This document shows positions 18,346-28,534 of a stretch of DNA of 64,000 nt, in pieces; within the stretch, counting starts at the first letter, position 1, and each line of letters opens with the position of its first letter. The notes below the pieces were generated by a model. It did no database searches, was not told where the DNA came from, and was given only the letters and a program-made list of their open reading frames with translations. Source of the DNA: Hafnia alvei (lineage in GTDB: Bacteria; Pseudomonadota; Gammaproteobacteria; Enterobacterales; Enterobacteriaceae); assembly GCF_900095695.1 (NCBI RefSeq), contig NZ_FMIQ01000057.1, positions 62,001-126,000 of the forward strand. The letters run 5' to 3'. The translations under genes were made by a program, and so were the position numbers.

Positions 18346-19458
18346 ATGAGTATTAACAAGGGTAAGGTTTTTCTGGCGGGCTGTATGGCGTTAGCCATGA
18401 GCAGCAGCGTGATGGCAAAGGACATTAAAATTGCCATTGTGGGCGCGATGTCTGGCCCAGTGGCGCAATATGGCGATATGGAGTTTACCGGTGCTAAGCA
18501 GGCGATTGCGGATATCAACGCGAAAGGCGGCGTGAATGGCGACAAACTGGTCGGCGTGGAATACGACGATGCCTGCGATCCTAAACAAGCGGTAGCGGTG
18601 GCAAACAAGGTGATTAACGATGGCATTCGCTATGTTATTGGCCATCTGTGTTCTTCTTCAACCCAGCCCGCATCGGATATTTACGAAGATGAAGGCGTGT
18701 TGATGATCACCCCAGCGGCGACCAATGCCGATCTCACCACGCGCGGCTATAAGCTGATTATGCGTACCACCGGGTTGGACTCCGATCAGGGGCCAACGGC
18801 GGCCAACTATATTCTCAATACCATTAAACCGCAGCGTATCGCCGTGGTGCATGACAAACAGCAATATGGTGAAGGCTTGGCACGCTCGGTTAAAGATGCG
18901 TTGGAAAAAGCCAATGTGAAGCCCGTGCTGTTTGAAGGTGTGACGGCAGGTGACAAAGATTTCTCCACGCTAGTGGCTAAACTGAAGAAAGAGAACGTCG
19001 ATTTTGTTTACTTCGGCGGCTATTACCCAGAGATGGGGCAGATTTTGCGTCAGGCTAAGCAAGCTGGCCTGAAAGCTAAGTTTATGGGACCAGAGGGCGT
19101 GGGTAACTCTTCTTTATCTAACATCGCGGGAGATGCTTCCGAAGGCATGTTGGTCACGCTGCCACAGCGCTACGATCAGGTTCCGGCTAACAAAGCCATC
19201 GTAGACTCGCTGAAAGCCAAAAAACTGGACCCAACTGGCCCGTTTGTGTGGACCACCTATGCCGCGCTGCAATCGCTGACCACCGGCATGGAGCGCAGCA
19301 AAAGCGAAGAGCCTGCTGACATCATCAAAAACCTCAAGGCTCAACCGGTTGATACCGTGATGGGGCCATTGAGCTGGGATGACAAAGGCGACCTGAAAGG
19401 CTTTGAGTTCGGTATCTTCGAATGGCACGCCGATGGTTCTTCAACCGCGGTGAAGTAA
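18346..19458 (+). CDS. livJ: Branched-chain amino acid binding protein (LivJ-like)
   Basis: A 370-residue periplasmic binding protein with a signal peptide ([20 protein letters not shown], cleavage near AMA-KD). It delivers leucine, isoleucine and valine to Liv[38 protein letters not shown] and [15 protein letters not shown] are close to E. coli LivJ rather than leucine-specific LivK at the diagnostic places ([14 protein letters not shown]). Only one binding-protein gene is present, directly before livH, so it may cover both roles. The start follows GGTGGGG by about eight bases. Its expression is probably lowered by GcvB. Confidence 0.93.
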   Translation: MSINKGKVFLAGCMALAMSSSVMAKDIKIAIVGAMSGPVAQYGDMEFTGAKQAIADINAKGGVNGDKLVGVEYDDACDPKQAVAVANKVINDGIRYVIGHLCSSSTQPASDIYEDEGVLMITPAATNADLTTRGYKLIMRTTGLDSDQGPTAANYILNTIKPQRIAVVHDKQQYGEGLARSVKDALEKANVKPVLFEGVTAGDKDFSTLVAKLKKENVDFVYFGGYYPEMGQILRQAKQAGLKAKFMGPEGVGNSSLSNIAGDASEGMLVTLPQRYDQVPANKAIVDSLKAKKLDPTGPFVWTTYAALQSLTTGMERSKSEEPADIIKNLKAQPVDTVMGPLSWDDKGDLKGFEFGIFEWHADGSSTAVK

Positions 19459-19497
19459 GTTCTGATCGATAGTGTTTTTATGTATTGGTAGGACGAG

Positions 19498-19620
19498 CCA
19501 GCACAACAAGGACGTTGTGCTGGAGTTTGGGGCGCCCTGGATGGGCGATACCAAACCGAAGCGAAAATGCCATCTCGGAAAAAGTGCGGGAGTGCAGAGA
19601 CCACGCACTGGCGGTCTCTG
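19498..19620 (+). repeat. Structured livJ-livH spacer with three hairpins
   Basis: The 296-bp gap between livJ and livH holds three strong stems. One is CCAGCACAAC/GTTGTGCTGG around AAGGAC (19498-19523). The second is GTTTGG/CCAAAC enclosing CGCCC/GGGCG (19525-19556). The third is CAGAGACC/GGTCTCTG (19595-19620). None is followed at once by a T-run. They likely separate the abundant livJ message from the membrane-subunit message. The first two resemble stems in the bioH-feoC spacer. Confidence 0.7.
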
Positions 19621-19754
19621 CCCGTACGCCTACACGCATGTTGCATAAAAATGCGGAATTAATGGGCGGACGGAATCTTACACATATGCTTTAGATAAGC
19701 ATGATACCGTGCTGGACATCATCACTAAGCCCTTGTGTGGTATGAGGATAGGGT

Positions 19755-20681
19755 ATGTCAGAACAGTTCCTTTATTTCATTCAGCAGATGTTCAACGGCG
19801 TAACGCTGGGGAGCACCTATGCGCTGATCGCCATTGGTTACACCATGGTTTACGGCATTATCGGCATGATCAACTTCGCGCACGGCGAGGTTTATATGAT
19901 CGGCAGCTATGTCTCCTTTATTGTGATTGCGGCGCTGATGATGCTCGGTATCGATGCCAGCTGGTTATTGATTGGGGCTGCATTCATTGTGGCGATCGTC
20001 ATCACCAGTGCCTATGGCTGGAGCATTGAGCGCGTGGCTTATAAGCCCGTTCGCTCGTCAAAACGCCTTATTGCGCTGATCTCCGCGATTGGGATGTCCA
20101 TCTTTTTACAAAACTATGTCAGCCTTACACAGGGTTCACGCGATCTGGCGCTGCCGCGCTTGGTGACCGGCCAATGGACGCTGGGAGAAAGTAACGGCTT
20201 TGCCGCCAGTATTTCCACCATGCAAATCATTATCTGGGTGGTGACGTTCCTCGCTATGCTGGCGCTGACGTTATTCATCCGTTATTCCCGCATGGGGCGC
20301 GCCTGCCGTGCCTGCGCCGAAGACCTTAAAATGGCGAGCCTGCTGGGTATCAGCACCGATCGCGTTATCTCTCTGACCTTTGTGATTGGCGCCGCTATGG
20401 CGGCTGTGGCTGGCGTATTGCTGGGGCAATTTTACGGCGTTATTAACCCATATATTGGGTTTATGGCGGGCATGAAAGCCTTTACCGCAGCGGTATTGGG
20501 AGGCATTGGCAGTATTCCTGGTGCGATGATTGGCGGCCTGATCCTCGGCGTGGCAGAAGCGCTAACCTCTGCGTATCTGAGTACGGAATATAAAGACGTA
20601 GTGTCTTTTGCCTTGCTGATTGTGGTGCTGCTGGTGATGCCTACCGGCATCTTGGGGCGCCCGGAGGTTGAGAAAGTATGA
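19755..20681 (+). CDS. livH: LivH, branched-chain amino acid permease
   Basis: A 308-residue inner-membrane subunit of the LIV ABC importer with about eight helices; equal in length to E. coli Liv[46 protein letters not shown] is the characteristic N-terminus. The coupling region is [16 protein letters not shown]. The last bases overlap livM (ATGA), so livHM are translationally coupled. Confidence 0.96.
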   Translation: MSEQFLYFIQQMFNGVTLGSTYALIAIGYTMVYGIIGMINFAHGEVYMIGSYVSFIVIAALMMLGIDASWLLIGAAFIVAIVITSAYGWSIERVAYKPVRSSKRLIALISAIGMSIFLQNYVSLTQGSRDLALPRLVTGQWTLGESNGFAASISTMQIIIWVVTFLAMLALTLFIRYSRMGRACRACAEDLKMASLLGISTDRVISLTFVIGAAMAAVAGVLLGQFYGVINPYIGFMAGMKAFTAAVLGGIGSIPGAMIGGLILGVAEALTSAYLSTEYKDVVSFALLIVVLLVMPTGILGRPEVEKV

Positions 20682-21949
20682 AACAGCTCAATCTGGTTAA
20701 TGCGATTATTTCGACCATCACGATGTTTATCCTCGCGTCGTTTATTATGGGTGTTCAGCTTGGCCTAGATGGCACCCATTTGGTGGTGAATCTGGCGGAT
20801 TCTGTACGCTGGGAATGGATTGGCGCGGGCTGTGTGGTGGTCTTTTTCTTCCAATTGATGCGCCCGATGATCCAGCAGGGTTTCAAGAAAGTCGCTGGCC
20901 CTTCTTTAGTGCTGCCAAGCTTGGATGGTTCTACGCCAAAGCAGAAATTGGTATTAGCGCTGATCCTCATCGCGGCGGTAGTTTGGCCGTTCGTGGTATC
21001 ACGCGGCACGGTGGATATTGCCACCCTGACGCTTATCTACGTCATGCTGGGGCTGGGTCTGAATGTGGTGGTCGGGCTGTCTGGCTTGTTAGTGTTGGGG
21101 TACGGTGGGTTTTATGCCATCGGCGCTTATACCTACGCGCTGCTCAATCACTATTATGGCATTGGATTTTGGGAAAGCCTGCCGATTGCAGGGATTGTGG
21201 CCGCGGCTTTTGGCCTGCTGCTAGGATTTCCTGTGCTGCGGCTGCGCGGCGACTATTTGGCGATTGTTACGTTAGGCTTCGGCGAAATTGTACGTATTTT
21301 GCTGCTGAACAACACGGATATTACCGGTGGGCCAAACGGTATCAGCCAGATCCCAAAGCCAACCCTCTTTGGATTGGAGTTTAACCGCAGCGTGCGCGAC
21401 GGTGGCTGGGGATCATTCCATGAATTCTTTGGCCTGAAATATGACCCAAGCGATCGCATTATTTTCTTATATCTCGTGGCGTTGTTGCTGGTGGTGATAA
21501 CGCTGTTTGTCATCAACCGACTGCTAAGAATGCCGCTTGGGCGAGCATGGGAAGCGCTGCGCGAAGACGAAATAGCCTGTCGCTCATTAGGCCTGAGCCC
21601 AACGCGGATTAAGCTAACGGCGTTTACCATCAGCGCGGCGTTTGCCGGTTTTGCGGGAACCTTATTTGCGGCGCGGCAGGGGTTTGTTAGCCCTGAATCA
21701 TTCACCTTCGTCGAATCAGCCTTTGTGCTGGCGATTGTGGTATTGGGCGGGATGGGATCGCAGTTTGCGGTGATTCTGGCTGCGGTGATCTTGGTGGTGT
21801 CTCGCGAACTGATGCGTGATTTAAATGAATACAGCATGTTGTTGCTCGGTGCGCTGATGGTGTTGATGATGATTTGGCGGCCGCAAGGATTACTGCCAAT
21901 GAAACGCCCACAGCTGAAATTCGCCCCACGCAAAGGAGGCCAAGCATGA
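20678..21949 (+). CDS. livM: LivM, branched-chain amino acid permease
   Basis: A 423-residue inner-membrane partner of LivH. The N-terminal third carries the extra helices typical of the enterobacterial LivM. Then come the family core [27 protein letters not shown], the [17 protein letters not shown] segment and the ATPase-coupling [14 protein letters not shown]. It starts inside livH and overlaps livG by four bases, within the livHMGF operon. Confidence 0.96.
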   Translation: MKQLNLVNAIISTITMFILASFIMGVQLGLDGTHLVVNLADSVRWEWIGAGCVVVFFFQLMRPMIQQGFKKVAGPSLVLPSLDGSTPKQKLVLALILIAAVVWPFVVSRGTVDIATLTLIYVMLGLGLNVVVGLSGLLVLGYGGFYAIGAYTYALLNHYYGIGFWESLPIAGIVAAAFGLLLGFPVLRLRGDYLAIVTLGFGEIVRILLLNNTDITGGPNGISQIPKPTLFGLEFNRSVRDGGWGSFHEFFGLKYDPSDRIIFLYLVALLLVVITLFVINRLLRMPLGRAWEALREDEIACRSLGLSPTRIKLTAFTISAAFAGFAGTLFAARQGFVSPESFTFVESAFVLAIVVLGGMGSQFAVILAAVILVVSRELMRDLNEYSMLLLGALMVLMMIWRPQGLLPMKRPQLKFAPRKGGQA

Positions 21950-22716
21950 GCGCAAAACCTCTGTTGCTAGTGAATAATTTATGCATGCGCTTCGGCGGAT
22001 TGTTGGCGGTGAATAACGTCGCGCTGATGCTTAATGAGGGAGAAATTGTCTCTCTCATTGGGCCAAACGGGGCGGGGAAAACCACGGTATTTAACTGCCT
22101 AACCGGTTTTTATCGCCCGAGCAGCGGCTCGATAAAACTGCGCGACCGTGAGCTTGCGGGGCTGGCTGGGCAGCAAATTGCACGAATGGGCGTGGTGAGA
22201 ACGTTCCAGCATGTCCGTCTGTTCAAAGAGATGACGGTGGTAGAAAACCTGCTGGTTGCACAGCATCAGCACCTGAAAAGCGGGGTGTTTGCTGGCCTGC
22301 TAAAAACGCCAACGTTTCGCCGCGCTGAAGCCGATGCGTTAGAGCGCGCGGCCGTATGGTTAGATCGCGTGGGATTGCTGGAGTTTGCTAACCGTCAGGC
22401 GGGCAATTTAGCCTATGGTCAGCAGCGCCGGTTAGAGATAGCCCGCTGTATGGTGACGCGTCCTGAGCTGTTGATGCTGGATGAACCGGCGGCAGGGCTT
22501 AACCCAAAAGAGACAGATGAGCTTAACGAGCTGATCGCCGATTTACGCAATCATCATCAGGTCTCTGTGCTGTTGATTGAGCATGATATGAAACTGGTGA
22601 TGGATATTTCAGACCGAATTTACGTGGTGAATCAGGGAACCCCGCTGGCACAAGGCTCACCCGAAGAGGTGCGCAATAATCCTGATGTGATTCGTGCTTA
22701 TTTGGGAGAGGCGTAA
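21946..22716 (+). CDS. livG: LivG, branched-chain amino acid ABC ATPase
   Basis: A 256-residue ATPase of the LIV importer. Walker A is GPNGAGKTT, the signature region [13 protein letters not shown] and Walker [16 protein letters not shown], with the EHDMKLVM switch histidine. I start it at the ATG overlapping the livM stop, preceded by AAAGGAGG; a frame running back to 21874 lies inside livM. livF follows two bases after the stop. Confidence 0.97.
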   Translation: MSAKPLLLVNNLCMRFGGLLAVNNVALMLNEGEIVSLIGPNGAGKTTVFNCLTGFYRPSSGSIKLRDRELAGLAGQQIARMGVVRTFQHVRLFKEMTVVENLLVAQHQHLKSGVFAGLLKTPTFRRAEADALERAAVWLDRVGLLEFANRQAGNLAYGQQRRLEIARCMVTRPELLMLDEPAAGLNPKETDELNELIADLRNHHQVSVLLIEHDMKLVMDISDRIYVVNQGTPLAQGSPEEVRNNPDVIRAYLGEA

Positions 22717-22718
22717 CT

Positions 22719-23420
22719 ATGCTGACTTTAGATAATGTCTCAGCCCATTATGGGAAAATTCAGGCGCTGCACAACGTCAGCATTCAGATCCAGAAAGGTG
22801 AAATCGTTACGCTCATCGGCGCAAACGGTGCAGGAAAAACGACGCTGTTGGGTACGTTATGCGGTGAGCCGCGAGCGACCTCGGGGCGTATCAATTTTCT
22901 TGGGCAAGACATCACCGACTGGCAGACGGCCCGTATTATGCGTGAGGCAATAGCGATTGTGCCGGAAGGGCGTCGGGTATTCTCGCGTATGACGGTTGAA
23001 GAGAACTTGGCGATGGGCGGCTTCTTTGCCGACCGACACCAGTATCAAGAGCGCATTGCGCGCGTTTATGATCTATTCCCCCGTTTGCATGAACGCCGGA
23101 TACAGCGCGCAGGTACCATGTCCGGCGGTGAACAACAGATGCTGGCAATAGGGCGTGCCTTGATGAGTCAGCCTAAGCTGTTGCTGCTTGATGAGCCGTC
23201 GCTGGGCCTTGCGCCTATCATCATTCTGCAAATTTTCGATACCATTCAGCAGCTGCGCGAAGAGGGTATGACCATATTTCTGGTCGAACAAAATGCCAAT
23301 CAGGCGCTCAAACTGGCCGATCGCGGCTATGTGCTGGAAAACGGCCATGTGGTGCTGGAAGACAGCGGTTCAGCACTGTTAGCAAACAGCGCCGTACGTA
23401 GTGCGTATTTGGGCGGGTAG
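22719..23420 (+). CDS. livF: LivF, branched-chain amino acid ABC ATPase
   Basis: A 233-residue second ATPase of the importer, forming a heterodimer with LivG. Walker A GANGAGKTT, signature MSGGEQQMLAIGRALM, Walker B LLLLDEPSLGLAP and the VEQN switch are intact. It is the last gene of the operon. I see no strong terminator right after it; the next genes face the other way. Confidence 0.97.
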   Translation: MLTLDNVSAHYGKIQALHNVSIQIQKGEIVTLIGANGAGKTTLLGTLCGEPRATSGRINFLGQDITDWQTARIMREAIAIVPEGRRVFSRMTVEENLAMGGFFADRHQYQERIARVYDLFPRLHERRIQRAGTMSGGEQQMLAIGRALMSQPKLLLLDEPSLGLAPIIILQIFDTIQQLREEGMTIFLVEQNANQALKLADRGYVLENGHVVLEDSGSALLANSAVRSAYLGG

Positions 23421-23469
23421 AGCGCTGGGATCTCGATATGAACATAGCAGCATGGACGCTGCGTAAAGC

Positions 23470-23745
23470 TTAAGGATATTCTTGTCGAGAATGAAGAACA
23501 GATAATACTTCAATGCTGTCGATGGTTATCTGATAAACCACAATATAGTTGGGATGTGCAACGATTTCTCAGGTTCCTAATACCCGACCAGATCGAAACA
23601 AATAGGGATGTTCGGCAGCAGGTAATATCGCGTCATCAATTCGTTGCATTAAAGCTTCGGCAGCAAAAGGATTTTGCTCGGCAACGAAAGCTATCAGGGT
23701 ATATAAATCGTGTATGGCATCGTCAGTCCATTTGACGGTTAGCAT
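23470..23745 (-). pseudogene. ParE2-like toxin gene with an in-frame stop
   Basis: A 92-codon frame (ATG at 23745, TAA at 23470-23472) encodes a RelE/ParE-family toxin close to ParE2 of the paaR2-paaA2-parE2 type. After HPYLFRSGRVLGT, codon 59 is TGA (23569-23571), and the frame then goes on normally as EIVAHPNYIVVYQITIDSIEVLSVLHSRQ. The family has Arg before EIVAHPNY, so a single CGA-to-TGA change explains the stop. The ATG overlaps the antitoxin stop (TAATG), as in a live operon. The truncated product lacks the conserved C-terminal half and should be inactive unless the stop is read through. Confidence 0.85.
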
Positions 23746-23936
23746 TAGGCTAATTTCCTTTTAGCTTTGGCTTCAGCAATGATTTTACGTGCGCCTGCCA
23801 TGACTTCATCATGAGGTAATCTGGCACGATTATTATCCATTGATGCTTCTACTTTCGCTTTAAACCAATGCTCGTAGCTATCTGCTTGTTCCTGAGTTTC
23901 AAACTCTGAAACGATAGGGGAGAGTTTTTTCTGCAT
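23745..23936 (-). CDS. PaaA2-like antitoxin
   Basis: A 63-residue protein starting MQKKLSPIVSEFETQEQADSYEHWFKAKVEASM and containing RLPHDEVM, a pattern I recognise from PaaA2-type antitoxins (S-P-x-V-S-E-F-E-T, then a helical partner segment). PaaA2 wraps and neutralises ParE2. It is complete and sits directly before the broken toxin gene, on the strand opposite to livF and ugpB. With no working toxin it is probably a relic, or it protects against related toxins elsewhere; that is inference. Confidence 0.78.
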   Translation of the reverse strand: MQKKLSPIVSEFETQEQADSYEHWFKAKVEASMDNNRARLPHDEVMAGARKIIAEAKAKRKLA

Positions 23937-24000
23937 GATGTTAACTCCAAAACTGCTGACCTTTTAACCAGTATAGCGTTCTCCACTATTCAAACCAAGT

Positions 24001-24127
24001 TATACCCCCCATACTTGAAGCAGCTTCGACGCTGGCTACGTTCGCGCACCCGAATCACTTACTAAAGTAATCTCATCGGGATTTACTTACTTGCCGCCTT
24101 GACGCTACTCCAATTATTTGGGGTATA
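24001..24127. repeat. ERIC element (copy 2)
   Basis: About 127 bp with TATACCCCCC at the left end, TTGGGGTATA at the right, and the same internal blocks as the copy at 432-557 (TTCGCGCACCCGAATCACTTA, ACTTGCCGCCTTGACG). It lies between the toxin-antitoxin remnant and the ugp promoter, close to the PhoB array. Confidence 0.87.
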
Positions 24128-24141
24128 GAACGCGCGTTTCA

Positions 24142-24192
24142 CCGTCATCCCTCCGTCATATTTCCTTCACCTATCGGTTATTTTTCTGTCAT
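24142..24192 (+). promoter_or_regulatory. Phased array of PhoB half-sites ahead of ugpB
   Basis: Five seven-base units lie exactly 11 bp apart: CCGTCAT (24142), CCGTCAT (24153), CCTTCAC (24164), CGGTTAT (24175) and CTGTCAT (24186), with four-base AT- or C-rich gaps. This matches the Pho-box design of CTGTCAT repeats at 11-bp steps. ugp is a PhoB-regulated phosphate-starvation operon in E. coli, so this is very probably the control site. Confidence 0.83.
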
Positions 24193-24280
24193 ACGCGCAT
24201 GTCATGGTACATCCCGAAAATCAGACGTTCTTTATCACTCAACATTTACGGTGATAACACTCATTCGACGGGGATTTAGC

Positions 24281-25603
24281 ATGATGAATAAGACAATAAA
24301 ACGCAGCATCTGTAGCTTGGCGGTCACGTTTTGCCTCAGCGCTCCGGCGTTGGCGGTCACTGAAATTCCCTTCTGGCATTCGATGGAGGCGGAGCTCGGT
24401 ACTGAGGTCGATAGCCTTGCTCAGCGTTTTAACCAATCTCAAAATGAATACAAAGTGGTGCCGGTTTACAAGGGCGACTATGAGCAAAGCCTAGCGGCGG
24501 GGATCGCCGCTTTCCGTGCGGGTAAAGCGCCGGCAATCTTACAGGTTTATGAAGTCGGCACGGCCACCATGATGCAGGCTAAACAGGCGGTTAAGCCGGT
24601 CTATCAGGTCTTCAAAGATGCGGGTATTCCGTTCGACGAGTCCCAGTTTGTTCCAACCGTAGCCGGTTACTACGCTGATAATGCCAGCGGGCAGCTTCTT
24701 TCTCAGCCGTTCAACAGTTCAACGCCGGTTCTCTACTACAACAAAGACGCGTTTAAAAAAGCCGGGTTAAATCCGGATGAGCCGCCAAAAACGTGGCAGG
24801 CGCTGGCAGCCGATGCGGCGAAGCTACGCGCGAGCGGCATGAGCTGCGGATATGCGTCTGGCTGGCAGGGCTGGGTACAGTTAGAAAACCTCAGTGCGTG
24901 GAACGGTGTTCCTTTTGCCACTGAAAACAACGGATTTGGTGGCCCATCGGCACGCTTGGAATTTAATAAGCCGTTGCAGGTGAAGCATATTCAGCTGTTG
25001 TCAGACATGCTCAAAAAAGGCGATTTCAGCTACTTTGGCCGTAAAGATGAGCCAACGGCTAAATTCTACAACGGTGATTGCGCCATGATGACTGGTTCTT
25101 CCGGGTCGCTGGCCAACATTAAACAGTATGCCAAATTTAACTACGGCGTGGCCTTTATGCCCTACGACGCCGATGCAAAAGGTGCTCCGCAAAATGCCAT
25201 TATCGGCGGTGCTAGCCTGTGGGTGATGAACGGCAAGAAGCCTGAGACTTACAAAGGCGTAGCGGAGTTCTTCCAATTCTTAGCCAAGCCAGAGATTGCC
25301 GCCGAATGGCATCAAAAAACCGGCTATCTGCCGATCACGACGGCGGCCTATGAGCTGACCAAACAGCAGGGCTTCTACGATAAAAATCCGGGCGCAGATG
25401 TTGCCACGCGACAAATGCTGAACAAGCCGCCGTTGGCGTTCACCAAGGGCGTACGTTTAGGCAATATGCCGCAAATTCGTACCGTGGTTGATGAAGAGCT
25501 TGAGGGCGTTTGGACCGGTAAGAAAACGCCACAGCAGGCGCTGGATGAAGCGGTATTACGCGGCAACCAGCTGTTAGAGCGCTTTGAAAAATCGGCGAAG
25601 TAG
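24281..25603 (+). CDS. ugpB: UgpB, sn-glycerol-3-phosphate binding protein
   Basis: A 440-residue periplasmic binding protein with a signal peptide ([18 protein letters not shown], cleavage at ALA-VT). It captures glycerol-3-phosphate and glycerophosphodiesters for the UgpAEC importer. Family stretches are [60 protein letters not shown] and [14 protein letters not shown]. The start at 24281 follows GGGGAT; the frame from 24251 is not needed. The operon is preceded by PhoB sites, and a hairpin follows before ugpA. Confidence 0.96.
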   Translation: MMNKTIKRSICSLAVTFCLSAPALAVTEIPFWHSMEAELGTEVDSLAQRFNQSQNEYKVVPVYKGDYEQSLAAGIAAFRAGKAPAILQVYEVGTATMMQAKQAVKPVYQVFKDAGIPFDESQFVPTVAGYYADNASGQLLSQPFNSSTPVLYYNKDAFKKAGLNPDEPPKTWQALAADAAKLRASGMSCGYASGWQGWVQLENLSAWNGVPFATENNGFGGPSARLEFNKPLQVKHIQLLSDMLKKGDFSYFGRKDEPTAKFYNGDCAMMTGSSGSLANIKQYAKFNYGVAFMPYDADAKGAPQNAIIGGASLWVMNGKKPETYKGVAEFFQFLAKPEIAAEWHQKTGYLPITTAAYELTKQQGFYDKNPGADVATRQMLNKPPLAFTKGVRLGNMPQIRTVVDEELEGVWTGKKTPQQALDEAVLRGNQLLERFEKSAK

Positions 25604-25626
25604 TTGAAGTAGTTTTGTTCTACCTT

Positions 25627-25655
25627 GCCAATCGCCTTAGAGATGGGCGATTGGC
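25627..25655 (+). repeat. Intercistronic hairpin ugpB-ugpA
   Basis: GCCAATCGCC and GGCGATTGGC form a perfect 10-bp stem with a nine-base loop, not followed by a T-run. It probably stabilises the ugpB message so that the binding protein is made in excess over the membrane subunits. Confidence 0.7.
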
Positions 25656-25690
25656 TGGTGTCTGTATCTGGTAGCAAATTTTGAGGTGTT

Positions 25691-26578
25691 ATGAGTTCCC
25701 TAACTCCCACGTTTAAATGCAGCTGGTTGCCCTATGCGCTGGTGGCTCCACAGCTTTTAATCACCGCGATTTTCTTCCTGTGGCCTGCGGGTGAAGCGCT
25801 GTGGTATTCGGTGCAAAGTCTCGATCCTTTCGGCCTTTCCAGTGAGTTTGTCGGTTGGCAAAACTTTGTTTCGCTTTGGCATGACCCCTACTATTTGGCC
25901 GCGTTTCGCACCACGCTATGGTTTAGTGGTCTGGTCACTTTTTTTGGATTAGTGCTGTCGCTATTTTTTGCCGCGCTGGTGAATCATGTGTTGCGCGGTC
26001 GCCGTATTTATCAAACCTTGTTTATCTTGCCTTACGCGGTTGCGCCCACTATCGCCGCCGTGCTGTGGATGTTTTTGTTTAATCCGGGGCTGGGGCTGGT
26101 ATCACATTTTCTTGGTGCGATGGGCTATAACTGGAACCATGCGCAAAATAGCGGTCAGGCCATGTTTTTGGTGGTGCTGGCCTCGGTGTGGAAACAGGTA
26201 AGTTATAACTTCTTGTTTTTCCTTGCTGCATTACAGTCGGTGCCTAAGTCTTTGCTCGAAGCTGCCGCTATCGACGGTGCGGGGCCGATTCGCCGTTTCT
26301 TCCACATTGTACTGCCCTTGATTTCTCCGGTGAGTTTCTTCTTGCTGGTGGTTAATCTGGTTTACGCCTTCTTCGACACCTTTCCGGTTATTGATGCCGC
26401 GACCGGCGGTGGGCCAGGGCAATCCACAACGACGCTGATTTATAAAATCTACCGTGAAGGATTTGCGGGGCTCGATCTTTCCAGTTCAGCGGCGCAGTCG
26501 GTGGTTCTGATGCTGATGGTCATTGCGTTAACCCTGATCCAATTCCGCTACGTTGAGCGTAAGGTACGTTACCAATGA
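25691..26578 (+). CDS. ugpA: UgpA, glycerol-3-phosphate ABC permease
   Basis: A 295-residue inner-membrane subunit with six helices. The family coupling loop is [24 protein letters not shown] (EAA motif). The N-terminus [26 protein letters not shown] matches E. coli UgpA. Its stop overlaps the ATG of ugpE by four bases. Confidence 0.96.
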   Translation: MSSLTPTFKCSWLPYALVAPQLLITAIFFLWPAGEALWYSVQSLDPFGLSSEFVGWQNFVSLWHDPYYLAAFRTTLWFSGLVTFFGLVLSLFFAALVNHVLRGRRIYQTLFILPYAVAPTIAAVLWMFLFNPGLGLVSHFLGAMGYNWNHAQNSGQAMFLVVLASVWKQVSYNFLFFLAALQSVPKSLLEAAAIDGAGPIRRFFHIVLPLISPVSFFLLVVNLVYAFFDTFPVIDAATGGGPGQSTTTLIYKIYREGFAGLDLSSSAAQSVVLMLMVIALTLIQFRYVERKVRYQ

Positions 26579-27420
26579 TTGAGAACCGCAAAGGCTTAGA
26601 TGTGTTTTGTCACATTATGCTGGTGTTGGGCGTGATGGTGATTTTATTCCCGCTGTATGTGGCGTTTGTTGCCGCAACGCTCGATAAGCAACAGGTGTTT
26701 GATGTGCCAATGACGCTGCTCCCCGGCTCACGGCTGTGGCATAACGTTTCGCAGGTTTGGCATCAGGGGGTAGGCAGCGCCGGAGCACCATTTGGTATTC
26801 AGTTGATGAATAGCTTTATTATGGCGCTCGTGATTACGGTGGGGAAAATTACGGTCTCAATGCTTTCCGCATTTGCGATTGTCTATTTCCGTTTCCCATT
26901 GCGTAACCTGTTTTTCTGGTTGATATTCATCACGTTAATGTTGCCGGTCGAGGTGAGGATTTTTCCCACGGTTGAAGTGATGGCAAACCTAAATCTGATG
27001 GATAGCTACACGGGATTAACGCTGCCGCTGATGGCTTCGGCAACCGCAACGTTTTTATTCCGACAGTTTTTTATGACGCTGCCGCATGAGCTGCTAGAGG
27101 CTGCGCGTATCGATGGTGCTGGGCCGATGCGTTTTTTCCGCGATGTGCTGTTCCCTCTTTCTAAAACGAATTTAGCGGCGCTGTTTGTCATTACGTTTAT
27201 CTATGGGTGGAATCAATATCTTTGGCCGCTGCTGATAACCAGCGATCCCTCAATGGGAACGGCGGTCGCCGGCATTAAAAGCGCCATCTCGAGTGGAGAG
27301 AGCGCAACGCAGTGGCAACTTGTGATGGCCGCATTGCTGATGACGCTATTACCTCCGCTGTTGGTGGTATTGGGTATGCAGCGCTGGTTCGTCCGTGGTC
27401 TGGTTGATAGCGAGAAATAA
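26575..27420 (+). CDS. ugpE: UgpE, glycerol-3-phosphate ABC permease
   Basis: A 281-residue second inner-membrane subunit, same length as in E. coli. The EAA loop is [24 protein letters not shown], and the last helices read [33 protein letters not shown]. It overlaps ugpA and is followed four bases later by ugpC, all one operon. Confidence 0.96.
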   Translation: MIENRKGLDVFCHIMLVLGVMVILFPLYVAFVAATLDKQQVFDVPMTLLPGSRLWHNVSQVWHQGVGSAGAPFGIQLMNSFIMALVITVGKITVSMLSAFAIVYFRFPLRNLFFWLIFITLMLPVEVRIFPTVEVMANLNLMDSYTGLTLPLMASATATFLFRQFFMTLPHELLEAARIDGAGPMRFFRDVLFPLSKTNLAALFVITFIYGWNQYLWPLLITSDPSMGTAVAGIKSAISSGESATQWQLVMAALLMTLLPPLLVVLGMQRWFVRGLVDSEK

Positions 27421-27424
27421 CTGA

Positions 27425-28501
27425 ATGGCACGTTTAAAATTACAGACCGTTAGCAAAAGCTATGACGGCAAGAATGCGATAATCAAAGGTATCGATTTGG
27501 ATGTTGCCGACGGCGAGTTCATCGTGATGGTTGGTCCGTCTGGCTGTGGGAAATCGACGCTGTTGCGGATGGTCGCCGGACTTGAAGAAACGACCGGTGG
27601 TGATATCTATATCGATGACGACCGCGTGACCCATAAGGAACCTAAAGATCGCGGCGTGGCGATGGTGTTCCAAAACTATGCGCTTTATCCGCACATGAGC
27701 GTATTCGATAATATGGCCTACGGCCTGAAAATTCGCGGCTTGGGCAAAGAACTCATTCGCACCAAGGTAGAAGAAGTGGCGGCCATTCTCGAGCTCGAGC
27801 CGCTATTAACCCGCAAGCCAAGCGAGTTATCCGGCGGGCAACGCCAGCGAGTCGCGATGGGGCGGGCAATCGTGCGTGAGCCGGCGGTATTCCTGTTTGA
27901 CGAACCGTTATCCAATCTTGATGCAAAACTGCGCGTTCAGATGCGCCTTGAGCTGCAACAGTTGCACCGCCGCTTAAAAACGACCAGCCTGTATGTGACG
28001 CATGATCAGGTTGAGGCCATGACGCTCGCTCAGCGCGTGATCGTGCTTAATAAGGGCGTCGCTGAGCAGATAGGAACGCCGACCGAGATTTATCATCGCC
28101 CAGCCAGTCGTTTTGTCGCAGGTTTTATGGGATCGCCGGCGATGAACCTGCTTGATGGTCAGATTAGTGCAGACGGACAGACTTTCGAGGTTAACAATGG
28201 CCCGCAGCTGCGTTTAGAGCAACCATTGAGCAAGCTGGCAGGGCAAACGCTGACGCTGGGTATTCGACCAGAACATCTGCGTCGTGCGGCTGAAGCAGAA
28301 GCCGGAAACCCGTTTACGGTAATGACGCTGGAACTGCTGGGCGCCGACAATCTAGCGCACGGGCAGTGGGGCAAACACGGCGTTATCCTGCGTTTGCCGC
28401 ATCAAATTCTGCCTGAGTCAGGAAGTGAGCTGCGATTGGTTTTGCCACAGGAAAACCTGCATTTCTTCGATATAACAACCGGTTTGCGCATCGAGCCGTG
28501 A
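27425..28501 (+). CDS. ugpC: UgpC, glycerol-3-phosphate ABC ATPase
   Basis: A 358-residue ATPase of the MalK/UgpC type. Walker A GPSGCGKST, signature LSGGQRQRVAMGRAIV, Walker B FLFDEPLSNLDAKLR and the YVTHDQVEAMTLA switch are followed by a C-terminal regulatory domain with GIRPEHL. In E. coli this domain takes part in inhibition by internal phosphate. It is fourth of five genes in ugpBAECQ. Confidence 0.97.
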   Translation: MARLKLQTVSKSYDGKNAIIKGIDLDVADGEFIVMVGPSGCGKSTLLRMVAGLEETTGGDIYIDDDRVTHKEPKDRGVAMVFQNYALYPHMSVFDNMAYGLKIRGLGKELIRTKVEEVAAILELEPLLTRKPSELSGGQRQRVAMGRAIVREPAVFLFDEPLSNLDAKLRVQMRLELQQLHRRLKTTSLYVTHDQVEAMTLAQRVIVLNKGVAEQIGTPTEIYHRPASRFVAGFMGSPAMNLLDGQISADGQTFEVNNGPQLRLEQPLSKLAGQTLTLGIRPEHLRRAAEAEAGNPFTVMTLELLGADNLAHGQWGKHGVILRLPHQILPESGSELRLVLPQENLHFFDITTGLRIEP

Positions 28502-28534
28502 ACCAGAAGTGAAGCCTTTATGGCGGAGTAAAAG

